Origin: Nematopogon swammerdamellus
Taxonomy: Eukaryota; Arthropoda; Insecta; Lepidoptera; Adelidae
DNA length: 64,000 nucleotides
Assembly: GCA_946902875.1 (NCBI GenBank)
Contig: OX336355.1
Coordinates: 13,983,347 to 14,047,346 of the forward strand
Direction of reading: 5' to 3'
Positions 21,660-33,052 of the stretch are shown here, in pieces (position 1 is the stretch's first letter; each line of letters starts with the position of its first letter). The position numbers and the translations under genes are program-made. Under the pieces are notes generated by a model that worked only from the letters and a program-made list of their open reading frames with translations, was not told the DNA's origin and did not search any database.

Positions 21660-22015
21660 AGTACTGTGTGGGGTCGGTACTTAATAAGAATAGTCCCACT
21701 GCATCTCTCCTCGTGTATGCCGTAAAAGGCGACTAAGGGATGAGCGGCCTGCACACACCCCGGTCGACTTGTGGCTTCCATGGAAGACATAGGCTGGGTG
21801 GGGTAGTTGGAGACTGCGGGGTTTTGCACGAAGGTCCCCAACCAAGCGGTATTAGTTTGCAGGCCTAGAGCCAAACCCAAACCAAAACAACAACGAGCCG
21901 AAACGTAACGCATGCTGGAGAACTACGCAGAGTGGCCACTCGGTAGTCCCGACTTCGATTGACACCCAATGGGCCCGGATATGTTCGGTGAAGCCATAGC
22001 AAGCCGAGTTCAACA
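21660..22015. repeat. Repeat mosaic
   Basis: A SINE-head fragment (21663-21742, 'gccgtaaaaggcgactaagg') is followed by 'gcttccatggaagacatagg' and then a 'gagccgaaacgtaacgcatg' block shared with 18940-19035. The stretch 22016-22490 shows nothing but AT-rich DNA. Confidence 0.5.
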
Positions 22016-22496
22016 TCTCTCACACCTTGTGGACTGACAATAGATCCTTTTGAATTCTTTGGATTTCACTCTGTGTCCCAGTAGTGAATACCCAATGTGT
22101 TGACTCTACTGCATGACATGGATAATATTTGCCTTGTGTTGCATTATTATTACATATTAATGATAAAGAAATGTTTTTGTGTATAAATTTGTTTTATTAA
22201 TTCAATCACATTTTAAGGTCTGAAGACCACTTGAACCCTTGAACACTGTACACAAATAAGCGCGAATGATGAATTTATGGAAAATCTCAATTGTTTTATT
22301 ACAGCTTATGAAAAATAGTTTAACAAATAAAAAATATTATATTGTAATAGGCTAGCGTAGAGCTAAAGTGCTCTTTGTTACATTTCCACAAAATATAATT
22401 TTCATTGTTATAATGTTCTGATATTAATCGAAATGCAGTTTTCTACGTTTTTTCAGAAGTTACTTTTTGTACTGTTTTAGCTACACACTGACCTCA

Positions 22497-22862
22497 GATT
22501 TTGTTTTATGTAAACTGACACGTGACACTCACCTACTACATCCGTGATGTTAGTCCATAACACCTTGGTAAACTAGTGTCATGTCAGTGCTTCCCTTCGG
22601 TCGTGCTGGCTACACTGAACTGGACGGAAAACACGAACTATTTACATAGCCATTTCAACCGACCTTTCATGCAGTGCAGTGGTACCAACCCGGGCGGGAT
22701 AAACCCTTGTAAGGTAAGAAGGAAAGGGACCTACAGTTTTACGTGTCAGACGGCCCACGGTCAGCCTTGCAACGGTCGAGTGGTCACCCATCCATCCACT
22801 GACCGCGCCCAGGTGCGCTTATGATCTGACCGACCGCACCACTGAGCTACCGAGGCTGACAA
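22497..22862 (-). mobile_element. SINE copy (5S/tRNA head family)
   Basis: On the minus strand: the box-A-like TAGCTCAGTGG, then the 5S-like 'gggcgcggtcagtggatg' and 'gggtgaccactcgaccg', the shared core, and the tail 'cagtttacataaaac'. A truncated tail copy is at 23008-23087. Confidence 0.8.
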
Positions 22863-23324
22863 TATTAAACATACGGTTTTCGCTGTTACATTCTGTTACT
22901 TCTCAAGATGGTTTTAAACTATAAATCACAACGCTAGTCATCGGCGGCCCGAGCTGTGAGCAAAAAGTCACGCGATGCGAAGCCGCAGGCAAAAGCTAGT
23001 ATATAATAGGCTTTTTTTATGGAAACTGACACGGTTGGCTACATCACCTACTACATCCGTGATGTCAGCCCATAACACCGGGTGAACTATATAATAAACA
23101 TTTTGTCGAACAGGATATTTGGTCTTTTATACTTATAAAAAGACTTCTTTTATACTTGTGTTAACAAAAACCAAGAGGTTTCGCACGAAGGTCGAGGATG
23201 AGAAAGGTCGATTTATTTATTGCTCTCAACATGCAATAACAAAAACAAGAGTGATTAATCTATAAGAGAAAACGGTTTATCGGACACTTTTAGCATCTGT
23301 GATGTTATTATTTTCACATTTTGA

Positions 23325-26300
23325 TCACTCCGGATCCTTTTTCGCTTTCTTAGCGTTCATTTCTGACTCATCCGATTTCCTCTTAGCAGGTTTTCCTTTA
23401 AGCCACGAGCTCATCATCTTCTGCGAAGCGAACACAGCCTTCTCCCTCTTCTCTGTGGAGACGCGCTTGTTGCACTCTTCACTCTTATTGCGGGAGTTGT
23501 TCACGAGGGTGGAGACGGGGTGCCAGGATAGAAGCTTCACGGGCTGCAGGAGGGAGACGGCCGCTTCGCTGCTTACGGTGTCTGTGTCGAGCCATTTCTG
23601 CAAGAATAAATCAGATTAAAGCTGCGTATCCACTAGAGGCAGCCGCTCGACCCGAGGCCGCACAAGTGGAGACGCTGCCTCAACCTGAGGCACGCCGCGC
23701 CATGAGACAAATTCGTCGCCTCGGGCCGAGCCATATTTTGTCGGTTTTTTGCCACGCTCAAAGGAGCCTCAGTCCGAGGCGTGCATTTGGTCCATGCATC
23801 ACCTTGATCCGCAACGTGCCTCGAGACTATGCCTCAGAGTGAGCAGCCTCAGTTTGCTTCAATTCAAGCAGCCCCGGATCTACATGTTTTTGGAGGGGGT
23901 GCAAAATCTTAAAATGCCGCCCTTTTGCGCTCGTTAATTTTTATAGTAAAATGGGTGACATTCCCGAAAGAAAGGGGGTTATTTTAGGTAATTTGCTAAT
24001 ACTAATGCCAAAAAGGTATGTATTTTTTTTCGAGGTTTGGAAAACATAAAAAATATCGAAAAGAGGAATTTTTTTTTTATTAATGAAAAAAAATCACATT
24101 CAATTCGACATTATACAATGGTTAGCGCGAACGGGCCTAAAAATTCCTACTTAAATAGTGTCCATAATCTATGGACGCCGCGTTTCATTGAGTATTTATT
24201 CTGCCACATAATAAGTACATAACTAATAGGTAAACTCTGGAATGCTCTCCCTGCCCATATATTTCCCCCCAAGTACAGTCTCGGGTCCTTCTAGGGTCGT
24301 GAATGGGCACCTGTCAGGCCGACATGGCATTCGCAACCCCCGCATACGATCGAATGTCCACGGGCGTCGTTAGACATCTTATGGGTGGATCGGCGCCAAA
24401 TGTCGCGCTGTCAATAAAAAAAATTAAATAAAAAATATCTCAAATCTTTTTGCATATGCAAAAAAGAAATTATATATTTTACATCTTTTTTATACACTAA
24501 AAATAGTAGTAAGTACACTAAAAATAGTCTATAGGTATTTATTTTGTATGTACCACAAAATGATCAGTACACAAAATAGTATATGCAGGCTGTTTCAGGA
24601 TAAGCTTGAGAAACTTCAGGAATAGAAAGGAAGTACTCATTATTAGAAGAAAAAAATCCTTATCACTCAAATCGAAATTCTGTATTTTTTGTTTCATACA
24701 AAAATTTAAAATTGTTATAAAAACTCGATGGACAGTGAGATTTGTCAACAGTGCTGTCTAGGTCAAGGGAGTGAAATGACCTAGTCCAGTGCCCTTTTTC
24801 TTTTGATGTCATTCAAATTTAAGTGTTTGGAATTACCTACATGCAGTACAATTCTACTAGTTAAGCATGTAAGTTAGTAATTTTATTTTTATTTAAATCA
24901 AGGTGGACGTTAACCATCCACCAAAGCTCGATGAAACGATTTTCACCAAAAAGTACTATAAAATGACCGAATCTGGGAAAAAGTTTTAGAGCTTTTCGTC
25001 TTCAAATATGGACCGCTTTCGTACCCTCAAGTTACGAAACTCTATCATGAAACATCCTGTATATCGGTATTAAAAAAGAAATGTCTGGAAAAATTAAATA
25101 TAGGAATCAATAAAATAAAAATTAAACCATAATTTCATTTTTATTGAATGTATACGAGCAAAATAATACTGACTGGATTGGCCTAAGGCAATGCGTGCGG
25201 GCGCGGAGTGGAGCCACCTCCGCCGCACCGCCGATCAATATCGGTATATCAATATCAATAAATCAATATCACATCAATTAATACAGGTACGCACGCCACG
25301 CCGATATTAAGGCAATCACATACCTTGGAAAATCATATCATAAAAAAATCGAAGTTTTTCGATTTTTAAATACCTAAAAAAGTAGTGATGTTAACTTCTT
25401 CAAAAAGCAAAAGCAAAACCTACATCCTTTGTAAAGTGAATTTGGTAGTTTGACATTTAAGTTCCAATTATTATTGTACAAAACATCTTTTTTTTAACCG
25501 ACTTCAAAAAAAGGAGGAGGTTTTCAATTCGACTGTATTTATTTTATGTTTGTCCCGTCAGAACTTTTGACTGGGTGAACCGATTTTGATGATTCTTTTT
25601 TTATTTGAAAGCTGGTGCTTCCGTGTGGTTCCATTTCAATTTGGTCAAGATCGGATTGGAAAGCGAGGCGGAATCGCGAGGCCGAAGGCAGAGCGATTCC
25701 GCCAAGTACATTAGCAAAAAATTACTAAAAAAAACTGTGAAATAAAAAATTATTAAAAAATATATAAAAAACGCCTTCAAAAATGCACCCTAGTGTCGAA
25801 GGCGGTGCTAAAGCAAGCAAAAATAACCGACCGCCTTCAACTCTAGGGTTCAATTTTTTTTTATTTCTAGGTTCCTTTATAAAGACATTAAAACAATTAT
25901 CTCGAAAACCAAATAGATAAATTTTTTTCTAAAAATATAAATAGAACTGATTAGGTGTGCGATCCAACTACGCGCGCGAGCGGAGCGGGTGCCGCTCTAC
26001 CGCCGCGCCACTGCCGAACGTATGCCGCTCGTTCGGCCGACCGACCGACTACGCTACGGCGCGAGGCGACGACGGCGACGACGCTCGCTTACTAGACTAG
26101 CCGCTGCGCCGCCCCCTGTCCCCTCCGCCGCCGCCCGGATCAACGCCTCCGCTCCTTTACCATTACACGAATTATTTCGCGAGCATTCTTATCGAATCGA
26201 AATCAAATACATATTTTATAAGTAATTTACAATTTATCTTTATGTTTATGGGTGTGATTTTGCCGCCCCCCAATCTTGCCGCCCGGGGCAAGTGCCCCTT

Positions 26301-29300
26301 CCCGCCCCCCCTAGATCCGGCCCTGAATTCAAGTCGAGAAATTTTCGAACAGTTGGATCTTCTATTGAATGAAGAAATATAAAATGAGAACATGCTTATT
26401 ACTAACATGCAAAAGTATGCTACATAGTTGAAAATTAATCTTTTTTAATCTAAATTGTTCTTTGCCGCACTGCAAATGTGTGGGTTGGTACCACCGCACT
26501 GAATAAAAGGTCGGTCGAAGCGGCTGTGTAAATAGTTTGTGTTTTTCCTCCAGTTCAGTGTAACCGGCACAACCAAAGGGAATCACTGATATGGCACATC
26601 ACTGGTGTATTGCTGATGTAACCGAGCGTGTCAGTTTCCATAAAAGTTCCCATAAGAATGGCACATCCTCAGGGGTGATATAGGCTGTGCCTAGGACTCA
26701 AGACTTGACCTGAGTCCCCGCTTGCCTTTTTAAATTATTATTTTATCCATTTATTTACACATTTCTTTTTATATAAATTTAACATTAAATTGATATAAAA
26801 AACAAACGGAGTTTCCACCACCGGCGGCGGGGCGAGCCCGGCTACCGATGGTCGGGTCCCAAAGAGAGAAACCTCCGGACGATGCGTGCAGTGTCGAGCA
26901 GGGCTGCCTTCTCGATCTGGCGCTTGACCTAACCACTCAGCGAGAGCCTCTCAAGGTGGTCATCGAGGCTCTTCGCTATCAGCCCATGCGCTGACTATGC
27001 ACGACTATGGGCACAACGATCGTCGAGTCGACTGGCCATATTTTGGTAACCTCGTGCTGCAGATCCAGATACTTATATTTTTATTTTCTTTCAAACTGAG
27101 TGGCTGTGCTCGCGGCCTGATCCCTTGGCACAGCCAAGTTCACGACCGAGGAGGTGCCAGTCCGGCTTGAAGTTGAACTAGAGTCGCTGTGGAAACCCGC
27201 TATTTGAAGATCTATGGACGGTATGAGCATTGAATATGTTCCCTGTAGACCCATTCCACACATTTGCAGTGCGACAACGATTTAGAGAACAGTGCGGTTC
27301 GAAGAATTCTTCTGTCGACTACAAAGGGGTGTTCCGCGAGAGGGTAGCGGGTTTAGCGAAGGCGAACAGGAGGAGGAGGGATGAGGGAAGCGAGCTCATC
27401 AGAGAAGCAGCCATAGTAGTACAGGTAAAACAGGGTTAATGGTCCAAAGATGCCTACTATAAAAAAAATATGTTTCATTCCACTTACAGCAACAAGATCA
27501 TCATTGTCCAAAATAGCCGGCATTCTATGATGGAGCCAGTCCATCGTGCTGTTGGATTCTAGTGTGATGACCGAGTAGCTGTAGATCGGGCCCGAGGGTC
27601 CCGCCCACACATTATACAGTCCCGCCATCTTTAGCAGTTTCATTCCTGCCCAGCCGGTGGTTTCGTCGAACTCATTCCGCCACGATGTGGGATCATCGAC
27701 CTTTCGTTAAAGCATCAAATTGTAGGTAGTTTAGAACAGAACTTGCACTCATTTAAATAGGAGTATAATATTATATGAGAAGAAAAAAAAAGTACAGTGC
27801 TGGCTTTCATAGGATTCACTCTAGGTTTTTTTTTTTTTTATGGAAACTGACACGGTTGGCTACATCACCTACTACATCTGTGATGTCAGCCCATAACACC
27901 TTGGTGAACTAGGTGCCATGTCAGTGCTTCCCTTTGGTCATGCCGGCTACACTGAACTGGACGGAAAACACGAACTATTTACATAGCTGTTTCAATCGAC
28001 CTTTCATTCAGTGCGGAGGTTCCAACCCGGGCGAGTTAAACCCTACCACCTAGTAAGGTGAGAAGGGGAAGGGTCTATCAAATAAATAATTTTAAAATTT
28101 ATTTATTTAGTTTTGTTTTATCATCCATAATTTATATTTTTATTTTTTTCATCTTGATGAATTACTTAAATAACTTATATTAGAGTATAATATTGAAGAT
28201 ATTAAAGAGATTTATTAATCTTTAAGTAGGGACCTACAGTTTTACGTGGAATCCGAACCACGGTCAGCCTCCAACAGTCGAGCGGTTACCCATCCATCCA
28301 CTGACCGCGCCCTATGCTTATGAATCGACCGACCGCACCACTGAGCTATCGAGGCTGACAAGTGTGAAGTTTCTTTTTCTCTCATTCTCTCTTGCTTCAC
28401 TCCCACCCATCTCACTCTTGCCCTTCTGCTTCGAGTGGGTTCAAGTTTCGCCAGCGACTCACAGCCCTAGGAATAAACCCGCAGCAGTGATAGGTGAGCC
28501 ATTTTTTTTATCATTCATACAATTTCATGGCATAAACGAATGTTTGGTGTACAAATTTCCTCAGTGTTTTGCTTTACTGGAGTAGAGATTTGTATTGACT
28601 CACTCGCACGTTCTCTTCCTGTGGAGAATAAATAAAGTATGGCTGCTTGGTCTTGGCAGTTTTGTCTGTGGTCTGCCACTCGTAGAAGCCCTCCGCTACG
28701 ACGACACAGCGCATGCCGTCGCGCAACGCTGCCCCGTACAGCTTGGAACTGAAGATACTCTCCAGACGGCAGTTGTTGGTGCTTAGCCCGTGTTTGCTGT
28801 AGTCTCCCTGTGATTGGCTAAATTAGTTTACTATGCACGAGCCTGCACCATTCAGAAAAAATATTTCCAAAATTTAGAGTTTTTGAAAAAATCTACTCAG
28901 GTAGATATGCATACCATTTACAGCTAAAAATCTGGCTACAATAAAAAGTTCACTTAATATAAGTTTTGAGGTACATATAAGTGCACATTAGTGTATTATA
29001 CAGATGGTTATCTATCACGCGACCACCAAATCTCTAGATTTATGTTGAATACATTTCTTGATGATGATGATGAATGACTGAAAATCTAAAAATCTAAAAA
29101 AAAAAATTTTAAAAACCCCCGACTCAAAAATAATTTCCGTTTACTTACTTAAAGGAGTCGTTGGACCGCTAAGTAAATACAAGCGCAACTCTGAGTTTTT
29201 ATATTTTATTTACTTAGCGGTCCCCCGACTCCTTTAAGTAAGTAAACGGAAATTATATTTGACTTTTTTAGAGTCTTTTTGGGGGTTTTTAAAATTTGTA

Positions 29301-30747
29301 ATTTAACTTTTATTTCAAGATTTAAAAAAAAACCGCATGCAAATCGGTCCACTTTTTAAGATAATTTTTTTTTTATTACTTAATTACTTGATTACTTGAT
29401 TACAAACAGCTAAGAACCATCCCGATTAAACAACTTTCTAATAAAAAAAACCGCATCCAAATCGGTCCATCGGTTTGGGAGCTACGATGCCACAGACAGA
29501 CACACACACAATCACACACACACGTCAAACTTATAACACCCCTCCGTTTTTTTCGTCGGGGGTTAAAAATTATTAAAGGAACTTGGGCAAAATCTCTGTA
29601 ATTTGTGCAGCAAAAATTTCCCACACATAAACTACGAAAAGTTTTATAGAATGGATGAATATATATAGGTACCAATTTTTTCAATAATAAAAAACATTAT
29701 AATGAAGAGGTATTTCTTTGTATAAGTCTAGGCGCACACACACAAACAAGCCGCATGCGTTAGCAAGTTTTCAGTTCCGCCCAGTATTACCTAGTGAACT
29801 TACCTTGTGCCAAGGCGGTATCATTCCCCACATCATAGGTTTTAAAATACTCTTAGCTTCTCCGGACAGAAACTTGGTGGACGACACTAGGACGGGCGTG
29901 ACTTCAGTAGGGGCGATGTTGTTGGAGGGAGTGTATGACTTTCCTTCGTTGTACTCGTCCAGCCATTCTGGCTTCTCGTATGTTTCTTTATTGTGCGGCT
30001 TGTAAGCGCACGCACAACGGACGCCATCGCGGTTCAGGTTTCTGAACAGCAATATTTCGATGTGATAAACAGCTCAATTTGGTATTATAGGTAGTTGGCA
30101 AGTATGAAATTTTACTGAGATTTATGTAGGTACATATAAAGGGCATGGAGGGTGTGGCTTTATACTGGGGAGCTGAGATCGCAAAGTGCTGGTAAGCTTA
30201 ATGGGTAGGCTGAGTTAATAGACGTATAATTTTAGTAAAATATTTTTTTTCCCAAAACAAAATTAATTTACATAAGTTACAAAATTAAAACTTTTTTCAA
30301 TTTTTTTTAAAGTACCTATTGATATTGAATAGAAATGTACGCAAAAACGACATGGGCCACCTCAACATTTGGTTAGGGATAATTTATAGAGATGCGGAGT
30401 GAAGCGATGCATCTCTATAAATTACTCTGGTAATTTCTTTTTAACCACTAAACATTCAACCAGGCCACCCCCCTCCCTCTCTGCTCCCCTCTTCTAAGCC
30501 ACCCCATTATGATATATTTAAAAAAATAAAAATTTCCACGGAAAATTAAATTTTCGTACAAAAATCACCCCTCCTCCCTTCCCCTCCCCTTCCGGCAGAG
30601 GAGGTGGGGTAAACGAATACCCGCCCCTGCCCCCCTTTTCCCCACGGGTCCACCAGGACCAGTATAAAGTCATACCGCCACCGTCGTCGCCGGCATGGAA
30701 ATGTGTACGAATTTGGAAAGCACTTACAGTCCAGTTCGACCGCACAT
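23325..30747 (-). CDS. HMCES: HMCES, SRAP-domain DNA-protein crosslink protector of abasic sites
   Basis: Five coding exons, read on the minus strand: 30747-30728, 30041-29804, 28807-28604, 27700-27488 and 23597-23325, all with GT..AG and matching phase, giving 315 aa. The first exon encodes only MCGRTG plus two bases. Cys2, which becomes the N-terminal catalytic residue after Met removal and crosslinks to abasic sites, is intact. Other SRAP hallmarks are NNCR (Asn98), GFYEW (Glu129) and HHRMPAIL (His211), then VSTLVNNSRN near 251-260. The tail is Lys-rich (nuclear signal-like) and short, at the place where the human protein has a longer tail with a PCNA-binding motif; none is obvious here. 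Role: it shields single-stranded abasic lesions at replication forks. It is head to head with DELE1. Intron 4 is 3.9 kb of repeats. Confidence 0.93.
23620..23890. repeat. GCCTC-rich dispersed repeat in HMCES intron 4
   Basis: Multiple 'gcctca'/'tgaggc' and 'cgaggc' motifs follow 'gctgcgtatccactagaggc'. No stable frame. It directly abuts the acceptor side of the last HMCES exon. Confidence 0.45.
24229..24430 (+). mobile_element. 3' end of a non-LTR element
   Basis: 'aaactctggaatgctctccc' is the usual WN-LP tail. It is followed by 'aagtacagtctcgggtcctt' and 'cttatgggtggatcggcgcc', then an A-rich tail. A related copy is at 60248-60400. The interval 24431-25480 is AT-rich with no gene recognised. 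Confidence 0.6.
25480..26340. repeat. 'aaccgacttcaaaaa' repeat and GC-rich patch
   Basis: The block at 25497-25690 ('ggaggaggttttcaattcga') is a widespread lepidopteran repeat with a short inverted pair 'ggcggaatcg'/'cgattccgcc' at its end. 25960-26160 is a GC-rich stretch with no recognised protein, and 26265-26330 contains 'ttgccgcccggggcaagtgc'. Confidence 0.5.
26484..26645 (+). mobile_element. SINE body fragment
   Basis: Shared-core sequence ('ggttggtaccaccgcactga') ending 'gtcagtttccataaaag'; the head is missing. Confidence 0.65.
26725..27130 (-). pseudogene. Degraded LINE C-terminal fragment
   Basis: It shares 'ggagtttccaccaccggcgg' with 18308. On the minus strand a frame reads about DLQHEVTKIWPVDSTIVVPI, recalling the post-RT 'IVPIVIG' region of non-LTR elements. 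It is broken. Confidence 0.5.
27280..27424 (+). other. Possible orphan exon on the strand opposite HMCES
   Basis: A plus-strand open block follows a good acceptor 'cacatttgcag|tgcgac' and ends at a donor 'gtacag|gtaaaa'. The peptide includes DYKGVFRERVAGL, ANRRRRDEGSEL and IREAAIVVQ. I do not recognise it, and no partner exon was found. It may be a captured gene fragment or chance. Confidence 0.25.
27825..28362 (-). mobile_element. SINE copy interrupted by an AT-rich insertion
   Basis: The SINE (tail T-run 27827-27840, head ending 'gagctatcgaggctgac' at about 28343-28360) is split at about 28071-28228. An AT-rich block lies between 'gggaaggg' and 'gggacctacagttttacg', which are contiguous in the copy at 10978-11351. 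Confidence 0.7.
29108..29293. repeat. Large imperfect palindrome in HMCES intron 2
   Basis: The arms contain 'ttaaaaacccccgact' and 'ccgtttacttacttaaagga', with 'gaccgctaagtaaata', inverted around 'aagcgcaactctgag'. It is probably a folded-back MITE. The adjoining 29330-29570 has two 'aaatcggtcca' blocks and a (ac)n run. Confidence 0.6.
30150..30480. repeat. Dispersed repeat, copy 1
   Basis: 'ctttatactggggagctgag' and 'aagcttaatgggtaggctga' recur at 48691-48752. The 'cctcaaca...ttataga..atgcg' part recurs at 49020-49065. The interior palindrome 'atttatagagatgc' / 'gcatctctataaat' is at 30380-30422. Confidence 0.55.
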
Positions 30748-30900
30748 TTCTCAAAATAGTAAACTGTGCTTATGATTTATGAAGTTATGATGTATTGTTG
30801 TGATGCTGTTGGTGTAATTTCGCGCGTATTTTATAAGCAGCAGGCAGGCAGAGTAAACAAACAACAAAACAAACAAAACATAAACCAAGATCAAAACATG

Positions 30901-31310
30901 ACAGAGGTTACACGCTAGGTTTTTCATCAGTTCAGTCCATCAGTCTGGTTAAGCCATGGTCCAGACTGACCGTCTACTTTGATGGATGGATGGTTTGGAA
31001 TGTTGGACCAGACTGATGGATATTATTTTTGGATTGATATTAGACTGATGGCAGACTGATAGACGGAGGTTACACGCTAGGTTTTTCATCAGTTCAGTCC
31101 ATCAGTCTGGTTAAACCATGGTCCAGGTCCAGACTGACCGTTTAATCTACTTTGATGGATGGATGGTTTGGAATGATCGACCAGACTGATGGATTTTAAA
31201 ATATTTTGATACTAGCTAGACTGATGGCAGACTGATAGTGCGAAAGCATTTTACGTCTGGCGTCCGTCAGTCTGGCGACAATCTTGTCATGACCAAGGTC
31301 ACGGACTGAA
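30901..31310. repeat. Tandem foldback repeat rich in CAGTCTG/CAGACTG
   Basis: Two tandem copies (about 30901-31063 and 31064-31235) share 'gaggttacacgctaggtttt', 'agttcagtccatcagtctgg' and 'atggcagactgatag'. Complementary motifs give strong internal pairing. A related, partly inverted cluster is at 49824-50140. Confidence 0.7.
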
Positions 31311-31555
31311 CAAACCAAGCGGTAATCCGTAATCTGCGTCTCCGGAAACGGTGTGCCAATGAGTGCGACAGAGCAAGGAAGATTTTACATTTACATTGGG
31401 GTTTAGAACTAGAACATAGAAGAACGCGTACTGTCCAGCCGCGTCTACTGCGAATGTTTTTTTTTCGAAATATTACCCAATAAAGTCTATTGAATAAACA
31501 TTAGACAAAAACATTTGTTTTTATACTAGAGCATGTCAATCACTAAAATTTTGAG

Positions 31556-32715
31556 CACCCGGGTGCATATTTCCAAAGTCTATAGGGTGAGTTGCTCTGA
31601 TTGGTCGATGCCAGTTTGGCGGGAAATTAAAATTTCGGAAGTATTTGAACTACACTATGCGAGATTTCTCCGTTTTGGTGGTTTAAAAAAAAAAACCAGG
31701 GTTAAATTATAGAAGATGCGTCGCTACGCGACGCATCTTCTATAATTTAACCCTAACCTAATGTTGAGGCGGCGCATGTCGTTTTTGTTACGTTTAAGTA
31801 TTTCCGAAAATAAAGCTTTTAGGTGGTTATAAAAAAACTAAACACCCTAAAAAATTTAAACATCCTAACATTGCTTAAAAAAAAAAAAAAAACTTTTGCG
31901 GGACAAAAATTGGTTGTCTGTAAAGTCGGTTTACGGACGATAGTTTTACGTGATGACGTGGAATGATCGTAGTACATAGAGCAAAGATCAGTAATTTCTA
32001 TTTCCAGTAGAAAGATTAATCATCTTGTGACTGGCCATCAATAAACTTCTGTTGTCTGATCTTGAAAATTTTACTTCTTAAGAAGTTTCCATGGTAATTT
32101 TGACTACACCGATTGTGCCTCTCTATCGCTTGTTACGCGCTCTCGCTTGCACACACAGGTTCAGATGGAACGTGACACGCTTTCATGCGTGCAGCCGGTG
32201 CTCATCAATTTATAAGACGTGACGTCATCACGTCAAAAATACAAACCCTACACCGTACCAATGCGCCACGAAATCACTTAGACAAGCTAACGAATATCGG
32301 GTTCAGTAGGTTCGCTAGGAGTGCCGGCGGCGGAGCCAGACAAAATTTAAATTTCCCGCCAAACTGGCATCGACCAATCAGCATAACTCACCCTATATAT
32401 TATGGATATATGCCACCCGGGTCGATCGCCACCCGATCACTGCAATCGACCGAAAAAAAGTTCGGCGTCTGCCTGCCTACTAGCTAGCGCTAGTAGGGAG
32501 CGAGCGGGTGGCGATCGGGTGCGTGAAGAGCGGGTAGTGTAGTGACTTGGTCTTGGTCTTGGCAAGCGAGCGAGTAGCCAGCCGAGCGCCGATTCGCCCC
32601 CCGCGCCGGCCGCGGAGCCAGACGAAATTTAAATTTCCCGCAAAACTGGCATCGACCAATCAGAGCAACTCGCCTACTAGACTTTGGATATATGCGCACG
32701 GGCCACAGCTCGGTG
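31556..32715. promoter_or_regulatory. Three copies of a CCAAT-bearing module in the HMCES/DELE1 divergent interval
   Basis: 'attggtcgatgccagtttgg' appears at 31600-31619. Its reverse complement 'ccaaactggcatcgaccaat' is at about 32359-32378, and a variant with 'caaaactggcatcgaccaat' is at about 32642-32661. Each is next to 'gaaatttaaatttcccgc' or its complement and to a 'ggatatatgc'-like block. It may be a repeat or a duplicated regulatory module; function is inference. Confidence 0.4.
31698..31754. repeat. 57-bp perfect palindrome
   Basis: 27-bp arms (AGGGTTAAATTATAGAAGAT continuing to GCGTCGC) are inverted around TAC. Half-site relatives ('atagaagatgcgtc') occur at 49051, and a diverged one is near 4168-4190. 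Confidence 0.85.
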
Positions 32716-33052
32716 CAATGATTCTTTGGTGCGTGCATTTCATTAATTGAAATTCATTCATTTCTGGCTGTATGGTCAAATGATCTTTGCCTACCTATTT
32801 ATGGCGAAAACAACAACAACATCATTCATTCATTTCTGTCTGGATTAGCGGTTCTGCGGTTTCTTCACCGACTTTTCGACAAGGAAGGACCCGTACATAT
32901 TTTGCGCACAAAATTTTTTCTGCAAAGTGTTTACGTTTCGCAATTTTGGTATAACATCGGAATATTAGTTGTCACAGCCAGCGCATGCTTTTGACAACGC
33001 TGTGCAAAATGGTTCTAATGTAGATGGTTCGGTGTCGGTCGTGTGACGGAAG

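Noticed and set aside
29330..29570. Palindrome-flanked block considered as a terminator-like structure
   Set aside because: It is part of dispersed repeats in an intron; hairpins here have no role as bacterial-type terminators.
30518..30754. Minus-strand open frame starting at 30754
   Set aside because: Wrong frame; the true HMCES start is the ATG at 30747, giving MCGRTG and a good donor at 30727.
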